A stretch of 5,410 nucleotides of DNA, from NCBI GenBank assembly GCA_022706865.1, contig JAKJBT010000102.1, forward strand, positions 1 through 5,410, given 5' to 3'. This DNA comes from Bacillota bacterium. GTDB taxonomy: Bacteria; Bacillota_A; Clostridia; Lutisporales; Lutisporaceae. Below, piece by piece: positions 1-5,061 of this stretch; position 1 is the stretch's first letter; the number at the start of each line of letters is the position of its first letter. Below the pieces are notes generated by a model. The model was not told the origin of the DNA. It saw only the letters and a program-made list of their open reading frames with translations, and made no database searches. The position numbers and the translations under genes are program-made.

Positions 1-30
1 CACATAAACCCAACCTCCTGTTGGTATGTG
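1..30 (-). promoter_or_regulatory. Ribosome binding site and start codon of an off-window leftward gene, inside a hairpin
   Basis: On the minus strand a perfect AGGAGGT (13-19) stands 7 nt before an ATG (5-3), so a leftward gene very probably starts here and continues past the window edge; only five bases of it are visible. The site is folded: CCAAC (10-14) pairs with GTTGG (20-24), leaving the core AGGAG in the 5-nt loop, and CACATA (1-6) pairs with TATGTG (25-30), which puts the ATG in the lower stem, with a 3-nt bulge at 7-9. Such a fold could restrict ribosome access. The identity of the gene cannot be told. A start site preceded by a structured leader of about 200 nt fits a regulated gene or the end of an insertion sequence. 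Confidence 0.55.
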
Positions 31-32
31 CT

Positions 33-53
33 GGATTTACCTCACGTAAATCC
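33..53. repeat. Perfect 8-bp inverted repeat with a third half-site
   Basis: GGATTTAC (33-40) and GTAAATCC (46-53) form a perfect 8-bp inverted repeat around a 5-nt loop. A near copy, GGATTTTAC (57-65), follows in the same orientation as the first arm. The elements lie about 30-60 bp upstream of the leftward start codon at position 5. They could be a leader RNA hairpin with an alternative pairing partner, or operator half-sites. Confidence 0.45.
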
Positions 54-132
54 CACGGATTTTACTGTGTATCTTCTCTCGATTCTGTTGCCCAAAGCCA
101 ATAAGTGCTCGCTGATATACAAGGCTAGTGCT

Positions 133-151
133 CTTGAAGTATGACTACAAG
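133..151. repeat. Imperfect hairpin in the gene-free left region
   Basis: CTTGAAGT (133-140) pairs with ACTACAAG (144-151) around an ATG loop, seven pairs with one A-A mismatch. It lies in the roughly 200-bp stretch between the end of the TPM gene and the leftward start at position 5. With the hairpins at 1-30 and 33-53 it suggests a structured leader transcribed leftward. It has no T-run after it on the minus strand, so it is not a convincing terminator for the TPM gene. Confidence 0.3.
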
Positions 152-202
152 CTAATACCTACATCACATAACTTTTCTTTTATGCCATTCTATAATTCGT
201 TT

Positions 203-976
203 CTAAAACCTGCCTGAAGCGCCTCCTCCTCCTGAACGGCCTCCGCCTCCGGAATTCCTTCCGCCGCCTCCGCCTCGTCTGCCAGACGAAGCAGCCATTC
301 TAAGTATGAAGAAGGTTACTCTGCCTCCGGTAAATACAAAATCCAATACAATCAAAATCAATATAATGATTACCAGAATTGCAGTTGTAATGGGGTTCTC
401 CCTGAAAAAGCTGAAGTCGTCACTTGTATACCGCCTTTCTTCGCCGGTTTCAGGATACTGTACCATATCTTCATTTCCACTGATAATATTGGCTATATCG
501 GAGTAAATTGCCTTAACCGCTTCATCTATTCCTTCTTCTTTATACAGTTCAGAAAACTTCACAAGCAGCTTGCTGCTTTCCAGATCAGTCAATACGCCTT
601 CATAGCCATAACCCACTTCAATACGGGATTCTCTTTCCCGCATGCTGAGTATGAAGAGAATACCCTTATCTTCAGTGCCTATTTTCCATTTGTTGAAAAG
701 AGCATTTGCATACTCTTCAATAGTGTTTCCGTTTAATGTGTCAATACTGACAAATACAACCTGGCCTCCGCCTGTTGCTTTATAAGTGCTTTCCCCCAGC
801 TTCAGAATATCCCGTTCCGTATCGGAATCCAGAATACCGGCAAAATCATTGACATAAAGCTCCCTTGTAGGATTCGGTATTTCAGGTTCAGCCCCCTGGA
901 CGATTATTGCTCCAAAGCTCGTGGCAATCAGAAGCAAAACTGCAATAAATGCTGCAGACAACCTTAACTGTTTCAC
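203..976 (-). CDS. TPM-domain (YgcG-type) secreted/membrane protein with glycine-rich tail
   Basis: A 257-residue exported protein. Residues 1-29 form a signal peptide (KQLR, then a hydrophobic core). Residues about 38-165 are a TPM domain, with the usual opening YVNDFAGIL at 41-49, the GQVVFVSIDTL strand at 71-81 and the RIEVGYGYEGVL motif at 118-129. One transmembrane helix follows at about 197-216, and a Gly/Ser/Arg-rich tail (232-257) ends in GGGGASGRF, typical of bacterial YgcG relatives. So the TPM domain should lie outside the membrane and the tail inside. Start: GTG at 976, 7 nt after GGGAGG (984-989); an in-frame ATG two codons upstream is followed at once by TGA and is excluded. It lies 91 bp downstream of lemA, a recurrent partner in bacteria. 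Plant TPM proteins (TLP18.3) act in photosystem II repair with phosphatase activity; the bacterial role is unsettled, probably envelope maintenance. Confidence 0.9.
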   Translation of the reverse strand: MKQLRLSAAFIAVLLLIATSFGAIIVQGAEPEIPNPTRELYVNDFAGILDSDTERDILKLGESTYKATGGGQVVFVSIDTLNGNTIEEYANALFNKWKIGTEDKGILFILSMRERESRIEVGYGYEGVLTDLESSKLLVKFSELYKEEGIDEAVKAIYSDIANIISGNEDMVQYPETGEERRYTSDDFSFFRENPITTAILVIIILILIVLDFVFTGGRVTFFILRMAASSGRRGGGGGRNSGGGGRSGGGGASGRF

Positions 977-1014
977 TCACATGCCTCCCATATCAAAGTC
1001 TTCAAATAGATGAA

Positions 1015-1041
1015 CAACTCTAAAACATGGTTTTAGAGTTG
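1015..1041. repeat. 12-bp perfect hairpin between lemA and the TPM gene
   Basis: CAACTCTAAAAC (1015-1026) and GTTTTAGAGTTG (1030-1041) form a perfect 12-bp stem with a 3-nt loop, 27-53 bp past the lemA stop. On the leftward transcript it is not followed by a T-run, so it is not a standard intrinsic terminator. It may protect the 3' end of lemA mRNA or mark partial termination or processing before the TPM gene. Confidence 0.55.
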
Positions 1042-1067
1042 CCGTATAGTTCCTATCGCATTCCGAA

Positions 1068-1631
1068 TTAATCGAAATCCACATCAGGTGCCTTCTCCGC
1101 ACCTGCTTCTGCTTCAATATATGGGAATTCATCTGAATAACCCAATATGCCTGCAGCTATATTTGTCGGAAATACCTTTATCTTCTTGTTATATTCCTTT
1201 ACATTGTCATTATAATATTTTCTGGCAACTGCAATTCTGTTTTCCGTGCCTTCAAGCTGTACTCTCAAGTCCTGGAAGCCCTGATTCTGCTTCAGCTCCG
1301 GATAATTCTCCGCGATAGCCAAAAGCCTTCCCAATACAGATGAAACCTCTGCATTGGCATCAATTTTCTCCTGCACACTTGCTGCCCCTGACAGTTTTGA
1401 ACGCGCTTCAGCAATCTGTGTGAAAATTTCCTGCTCTTTTATAGCCTGCGCTTTTACCGTCTCTACAATGTTTGGTATCAAATCAGCTCTTCTTTGATAT
1501 TGTACTTCAATATCGCTCCAGGATGCGTTCACTTCCTCGCTCAAATTCACCAGGCTTCTTTGTACCCCCACCACATAAACCGCCAATAAGACGACAACCC
1601 CAATTATTATAATCCATGATTTGTTTTTCAC
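1068..1631 (-). CDS. lemA: LemA family membrane protein
   Basis: A 187-residue protein, the usual length for LemA. One N-terminal transmembrane helix (about 5-23) is followed by a mostly helical domain. Family signatures are NASWSDIEVQYQRRADLIPN (35-54), where LemA proteins carry the W-x-x-I/V-E-x-Q-Y-x-R-R-x-D-L-I-P-N block, and AENYPELKQNQGFQDLR (107-123) followed by EGTENRIAVARKYYNDNV (127-144). The end is acidic (DVDFD). Start: GTG at 1631 with GAGG (1639-1642) 7 nt upstream; no in-frame ATG fits better. It precedes the TPM-domain gene on the same strand, a common pairing, and is probably co-transcribed with it from the 188-bp gap behind the kinase gene. The family is named after a Listeria antigen; its biochemical role is not settled. 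Not to be confused with the old name lemA for gacS. Confidence 0.95.
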   Translation of the reverse strand: MKNKSWIIIIGVVVLLAVYVVGVQRSLVNLSEEVNASWSDIEVQYQRRADLIPNIVETVKAQAIKEQEIFTQIAEARSKLSGAASVQEKIDANAEVSSVLGRLLAIAENYPELKQNQGFQDLRVQLEGTENRIAVARKYYNDNVKEYNKKIKVFPTNIAAGILGYSDEFPYIEAEAGAEKAPDVDFD

Positions 1632-1638
1632 TTTACTA

Positions 1639-1642
1639 CCTC
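1639..1642 (-). promoter_or_regulatory. lemA ribosome binding site (decides a GTG start)
   Basis: GAGG on the minus strand, within TGAGGT, lies 7 nt before GTG at 1631 and supports that non-ATG start. Confidence 0.6.
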
Positions 1643-1696
1643 ACTTATTTTTTTACTCTGAATTTCAAATGGTACCACTAAAATTCATCATAATAG

Positions 1697-1757
1697 AATA
1701 TACCATATATATGGTTTCTTTGAAAGCCATATATTATCCGGATATTAACCGAATCAA
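1697..1757 (-). promoter_or_regulatory. Possible lemA promoter region with palindromic operator
   Basis: This lies in the 188-bp gap (1632-1819) between the kinase stop and lemA, which otherwise holds no gene. On the minus strand TATATT (1702-1697) is a -10 candidate, with TTTCAA (1725-1720) 17 bp upstream as a weak -35. A perfect 14-bp palindrome, ACCATATATATGGT (1702-1715), fills most of the spacer, where a repressor would block polymerase. A second candidate set further upstream is TTGATT (1757-1752) with TAATAT at a short 15-bp spacing. Palindromes in AT-rich DNA arise easily by chance, so the call is tentative. Confidence 0.35.
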
Positions 1758-1819
1758 AATCCCTTTATCGAATTCTTCTAAACCTATCATCCATACACTG
1801 CAAATATAGCTCTGGCTCC

Positions 1820-3241
1820 TTATATCTCCCTTCGATTATCTTTTTTCGGCAGAACAACGGTAAATACCGTGCCTTCATTTAGTTTGCCGGCTGCTGAAAT
1901 ACTGCCTTTATGCGCCTCCACAATAGCCTTGGCTATAGTCAATCCTATACCGGAGCCGCCGGTCGTCCTGTTTCTGGACTTATCCGCCCTATAAAAACGT
2001 TCAAATATATAGGGAAGATCTTCTTCTGAGATACCGATACCAGTGTCGCTGACTGTAATTGTCGTATTATCGCCGGAATCAGCAGCGGTTATTGTAACCT
2101 GGCCATTGCTGTTCGTATACTTTAATGCATTTGATATCAGATTTACAAGAACCTGACTGATTTTATCCCTGTCAGCAAAAAGCATAATGTTTTCACACTG
2201 TATTTGAATCTCTATATTCCTTTGTATAAACTCCTTTTCAAAGTTCTGCACCATTATCCTTATCAGTTCGCATAATGAGAACTCTTCTTTATTCAATATC
2301 ATATTGTCGCTTTCATATCGTGCCAGCTTTTCCAGGTCACCGATCATCCTGTTTATCCTCATTGTTTCCTCATGGCAGCTTTTGAGCCTGTCTGAGCTTG
2401 GTTCCCATATCCCGTCAAGCATTGCCTCCAGATGGCTTTGCAGTGTAGCAACAGGTGTTCTTAGTTCATGGGCAACATCACCCGTCAGGCGCTTTCGGAG
2501 CTTCTCCTGAGTTTCCAGGGTTTCCGCCAAATCATTGATAGTATCTGTCAACTGGCTGATTTCTTTTGTACTTGTTCGTTCATAACTTCTGTCTCCGAAG
2601 TAACCCTTTGCTATCATCCGCGCCGTGTTGATAACCCGGGTTATAGGCGTTGTAATCCTCCTGGACATAATTGAGCCGAACAAAAAGGCCAGAAGCAGTG
2701 AAAAGACACCTACACTAATAAATATACGATTAAGTGCACTTATAAATGCCATATCATTATCATTAAAATAGAAAGGGCCATAATACCCGATATCTATACT
2801 GCCGACTTTTCCCCCTTTATAGAAAACAGGATAGTTGACCTGCACCAGCTTACCCTCCCAATTGGGGTAACGGCTATACATATTATTTGCCATATGGTTT
2901 AGCATTCGGTTACACAAACCATTATTGTAGGACATGGCATTCCATATAATACTGCCCGATTGATCCCTTACTTCAACAATCATTCCCTGCTCAAGGGCAT
3001 ATATCCCTATATCCTGTACGCTTTCCGCATTCCACCGCCCATTGCTTTGATAATTGCTTGAAAAGAGCGAGACCAATTCTTTATTCCTTTTTTCCTGATT
3101 TGACCTGATATAATCCTGAAAGTGCCTTTCCAACAGGATATTGGAAAACAAGCTTATCAATGCGACGCATATCAAAGCTGTTGCAACATGGGACAATGTC
3201 AGTTTAGTCCTTAAGGATACCTTCAAATCTCTCACCGCCAA
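1820..3241 (-). CDS. Membrane sensor histidine kinase without an adjacent response regulator
   Basis: A complete 473-residue kinase. Transmembrane helices at about 18-36 and 172-192 enclose an extracytoplasmic sensor region of about 130 residues (38-170). Then come HAMP (about 193-246), the HisKA dimerisation domain with phospho-acceptor H258 in DVAHELRTP (255-263), and the ATPase domain with N-box NLISNA (367-372), G1 box DTGIGI (399-404), F box FERFYR (413-418) and G2 box GGSGIGL (428-434). All catalytic boxes look intact. It should autophosphorylate on H258 and pass phosphate to a regulator, but none is encoded in this window. Start: TTG at 3241, 2 bp after the LDCC gene stop, with AGGA (3249-3252) 7 nt upstream; GTG at 3235 is an alternative. 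Tight spacing implies translational coupling with the LDCC gene. The signal is unknown. Confidence 0.95.
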   Translation of the reverse strand: MAVRDLKVSLRTKLTLSHVATALICVALISLFSNILLERHFQDYIRSNQEKRNKELVSLFSSNYQSNGRWNAESVQDIGIYALEQGMIVEVRDQSGSIIWNAMSYNNGLCNRMLNHMANNMYSRYPNWEGKLVQVNYPVFYKGGKVGSIDIGYYGPFYFNDNDMAFISALNRIFISVGVFSLLLAFLFGSIMSRRITTPITRVINTARMIAKGYFGDRSYERTSTKEISQLTDTINDLAETLETQEKLRKRLTGDVAHELRTPVATLQSHLEAMLDGIWEPSSDRLKSCHEETMRINRMIGDLEKLARYESDNMILNKEEFSLCELIRIMVQNFEKEFIQRNIEIQIQCENIMLFADRDKISQVLVNLISNALKYTNSNGQVTITAADSGDNTTITVSDTGIGISEEDLPYIFERFYRADKSRNRTTGGSGIGLTIAKAIVEAHKGSISAAGKLNEGTVFTVVLPKKDNRREI

Positions 3242-3243
3242 AC

Positions 3244-3372
3244 CTATTTCCTGCCATCATTTTTGGGCCTGTCCAGTTTGCAGCAATCCAGCTTTTCGCT
3301 GCCGAACTGCTCCTTGTTCTGGGCTGCCAGTCTCTTCAAAAAATCATCAATCATTTTCTTAAGGCTTTTCAT
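3244..3372 (-). CDS. Small LDCC-motif putative metal-binding protein
   Basis: A 42-residue protein. Residues about 3-20 form a basic amphipathic helix (SLKKMIDDFLKRLAAQNK), followed by FGSEKLDCCKLDRP with the LDCC motif at 28-31. The paired cysteines C30-C31 match the small family annotated as LDCC-motif putative metal-binding proteins, found mainly in Clostridia; the metal role there is a prediction. Start: ATG at 3372 with AAGGAG (3381-3386) 8 nt upstream. A longer reading from an ATG at 3453 would add 27 residues, but it would translate through the palindrome and the ribosome binding site and has none of its own. It lies 2 bp upstream of the histidine kinase and probably shares its transcript. 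Members often sit near permease and CxxC thioredoxin genes, as at the right end of this window. Confidence 0.8.
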   Translation of the reverse strand: MKSLKKMIDDFLKRLAAQNKEQFGSEKLDCCKLDRPKNDGRK

Positions 3373-3397
3373 AAAATACACTCCTTCTATTTCCACC

Positions 3398-3417
3398 TGC
3401 TGTATCAAGATACAGCA
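3398..3417. promoter_or_regulatory. Perfect 20-bp dyad in the LDCC gene leader
   Basis: TGCTGTATC (3398-3406) and GATACAGCA (3409-3417) are perfect inverted 9-bp arms with a 2-bp centre, 26 bp upstream of the LDCC start codon. As DNA it has the size of a dimeric repressor operator placed just after the predicted transcription start. As RNA on the minus strand it would give an 8-bp stem closed by a CUUG tetraloop, a known stable loop. Either reading implies control of the LDCC-kinase pair. Confidence 0.55.
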
Positions 3418-3443
3418 TTGCCCGTAATCCTGATAGTGTTCAA

Positions 3444-3449
3444 AGTATA
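3444..3449 (-). promoter_or_regulatory. Candidate -10 box for the LDCC-kinase transcript
   Basis: TATACT on the minus strand matches the sigma-A -10 consensus at five of six positions and lies about 72 bp before the LDCC start codon. No good -35 box is seen at 17-18 bp, so an activator may be needed or the call may be wrong. Transcription would start near 3437 and put the dyad at 3398-3417 in the early leader. Confidence 0.35.
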
Positions 3450-3509
3450 ACATATGCTATTTCATATTACATTATCATATTAGCAGGCAAATATGAAGAA
3501 GTTATGAAT

Positions 3510-3529
3510 TTTTTGCATGGGTGCAAAAA
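3510..3529. promoter_or_regulatory. Perfect 8-4-8 dyad upstream of the E1-like gene promoter
   Basis: TTTTTGCA (3510-3517), TGGG, then TGCAAAAA (3522-3529): a perfect inverted repeat in the divergent region. It ends 6 bp before the candidate -35 at 3536, about -62 to -43 from the predicted start, a typical activator position. It is also about 70-90 bp upstream of the divergent LDCC start of transcription, so it could serve both directions. Confidence 0.45.
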
Positions 3530-3535
3530 CCCTTG

Positions 3536-3565
3536 TTGAAATCTTGTTATACAAGCTGATAAAAT
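3536..3565 (+). promoter_or_regulatory. Candidate promoter of the E1-like gene
   Basis: TTGAAA (3536-3541, four of six consensus positions) and TAAAAT (3560-3565, five of six) are separated by 18 bp. A start near 3572 would give a leader of about 70 nt. The spacer holds CTTGT-TAT-ACAAG (3543-3555), a 5-3-5 inverted repeat that could be a repressor site. An alternative pairing is TTGTTA (3545-3550) with TATATA. Confidence 0.4.
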
Positions 3566-3643
3566 ATATATCAAAGCCAATGGAATATATGCTGTTTGAA
3601 CTATTAAATCAGCTATGCCGAGGTTTATTTGGGAGATGATCGC

Positions 3644-5029
3644 ATGATACTGGAAAAAGAACAAATTCAAAGATATTTGCGGCATATTATAATGCCGGAA
3701 ATCAGCGGGCCCGGTCAAAAGAAGCTGCTTGAATCATCCATACTGGTATACTGTGACAGCATCTCAGGCTCTGCAGTTTTGCTGTATTATATGGCAGCTA
3801 TGGGCATCGGCAAAATAGGTTGTCATTCAGGAAATACGGATGGATTTGAGTTTATATTTCAAAAAGCCAGAGGGCTTAATCCTGATTTGGAAATACATAT
3901 GGCTGATTTTGCTGAGGATTATGATGCCATGGTGGTATTCTTCGAAAACCCGATACCGGCTTCAAATATAAGTGACACAGACATTCCCGTTATATTCACG
4001 GCAGCTTGCGGCAGCTGCGGATATGTAAGAACTGCCCGAGGAAAAGAAATCGTAAATCAGGTTATTGATGAAGTTAACAACTTCTTTATGGAAAATAAGA
4101 ACTATGAGCATTTGCCGTTGTTTAATAAAGTATGTCCGGGATTTGCCGGTACACTTGCTGCCATAGAAGCCGTAAAGATATTGTTGGGCATTGGCAGTAT
4201 CAATGAGCAAGTATTTCAATTTGATTTAGGGACTTATGACTTTGCCCATGGCCGTATCAATAATAAAAAAGCAGAATATTCTATGGATCCTGAAAACGCA
4301 ATAAAGCAACTTGGTAAAGCAAAGGTCCTGATTGTGGGCACCGGCGGACTGGGTTCTCCAATTGCCTATATGTTGACTGTGTCAGGTATAGGAAAACTGG
4401 GATTGGTAGACTTTGACACAGTTGAAACCAGTAACCTCAACAGGCAGATACTGCACTCGGCTGAAACCCTCGGCATGACCAAGGTAAAGTCTGCGGAAGC
4501 ATTCTTAAAGAAGCTTAATCCTGATTTGGAAATCTGCACCTATGAACAGAAGTTTTCATTTGAAAATGCGGAAGAACTTATTGCTGATTATGATATAGTA
4601 ATAAGCGCTCTTGACAATCTGCCCAACCGTTATCTGCTGAATGACGCCTGCTATTTTTTGAAAAAGCCTTTGATTGAAGCCGGTGTCTTACGCTTTGACG
4701 GGCTTGCAACAACCATAATACCGGACAAAAGCCCATGCTACCGCTGCATTTTCCCTGAAACAAATGACAGCAATCCTGTGCCTGCCTGCTCAGAAACAGG
4801 AGTATTAGGCGCTGTCCCCGGGGTCATGGGTATGATACAGGCAATAGAGGCTCTTAAGCATTTGACAGGTGCCGGTGGGACCCTGGCCAATAAAATACTT
4901 CTGTTTGATGCACTGAATATGGATTTTACCCTGGTGGATATTGAGAAGTCGTCCAACTGCGCACTATGCGGAACCAATCCTACTATCACAACCCTCCAAA
5001 ATTATGAGTTTGTTTGCAGAGATAAATAG
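3644..5029 (+). CDS. Tandem E1-like (ThiF/MoeB/HesA) protein: inactive N-terminal copy fused to an active adenylyltransferase copy
   Basis: A 461-residue protein, nearly twice the length of MoeB or ThiF. Residues 9-205 resemble an adenylation domain: it opens with QRYLRHIIMPEISGPGQKKL, the ThiF/MoeB N-terminal helix, and ends with CPGFAGTLAAIEAVKILLG, but the glycine loop is replaced by CDSISGSA (37-44) and the NLNRQ segment, catalytic Asp and zinc cysteines are missing. Residues 216-447 form a complete second domain: GTGGLGSP (232-239), D256/D258, SNLNRQ with R267, K280, D324 in SALDN, zinc ligands C365/C368 and C439/C442, and C382 in the ACSETGVLG block used for thiol chemistry in ThiF relatives. 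It should adenylate the C-terminal glycine of a ubiquitin-like or sulfur-carrier protein, none of which is encoded here. Start: ATG 3644 with GGGAG (3631-3635) 8 nt upstream; TTG 3629 with GAGG 5 nt upstream would add five residues. Confidence 0.92.
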   Translation: MILEKEQIQRYLRHIIMPEISGPGQKKLLESSILVYCDSISGSAVLLYYMAAMGIGKIGCHSGNTDGFEFIFQKARGLNPDLEIHMADFAEDYDAMVVFFENPIPASNISDTDIPVIFTAACGSCGYVRTARGKEIVNQVIDEVNNFFMENKNYEHLPLFNKVCPGFAGTLAAIEAVKILLGIGSINEQVFQFDLGTYDFAHGRINNKKAEYSMDPENAIKQLGKAKVLIVGTGGLGSPIAYMLTVSGIGKLGLVDFDTVETSNLNRQILHSAETLGMTKVKSAEAFLKKLNPDLEICTYEQKFSFENAEELIADYDIVISALDNLPNRYLLNDACYFLKKPLIEAGVLRFDGLATTIIPDKSPCYRCIFPETNDSNPVPACSETGVLGAVPGVMGMIQAIEALKHLTGAGGTLANKILLFDALNMDFTLVDIEKSSNCALCGTNPTITTLQNYEFVCRDK

Positions 5030-5061
5030 AGCTTAATTATACCAGAAGCCTTTTTATCTCT
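5018..5061. terminator. Possible shared hairpin at the convergent gene ends
   Basis: AGAGATAAA (5018-5026) pairs with TTTATCTCT (5053-5061). Inside, AG/CT and GCTT/AAGC (5031-5034 with 5046-5049) extend it to about 15 pairs, with one mismatch, one bulged A and an 11-nt loop. It spans the stop codons of the E1-like gene and the convergent thioredoxin-like gene, where a bidirectional terminator is expected. No clean T-run follows on either strand, so this is uncertain. Confidence 0.35.

Noticed and set aside
1030..1041. GTTTTAGAGTTG resembles the start of type II CRISPR repeats.
   Set aside because: It occurs once and is fully explained as one arm of a 12-bp hairpin; there is no array, spacer or cas gene.
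1621..1809. Rightward 62-residue frame in the gap before lemA.
   Set aside because: AT-rich shadow with no ribosome binding site or family features; it overlaps the lemA start on the other strand.
1820..1845. Possible terminator after the kinase gene.
   Set aside because: Only weak ATAT/AGC pairings near the stop, without a stable stem or T-run.
2304..2674. Rightward frames inside the kinase gene.
   Set aside because: Antisense shadows of HisKA and HAMP coding sequence.
3373..3453. Longer LDCC protein starting at the ATG at 3453, adding a CC pair.
   Set aside because: The extension would cover the candidate dyad and the AAGGAG site, has no ribosome binding site, overlaps the -10 box at its very start, and is unlike the compact family form.
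3467..3718. Leftward 83-residue reading frame across the divergent region.
   Set aside because: No ribosome binding site or recognisable domain; it overlaps promoter-like sequence and the start of the E1-like gene.
3962..4989. Leftward frames inside the E1-like gene.
   Set aside because: They are antisense shadows of a gene with clear catalytic motifs in frame.
3644..5029. Calling the E1-like gene moeB or thiF.
   Set aside because: Double length, a dead N-terminal copy and no cofactor genes nearby make a specific pathway name unsafe.
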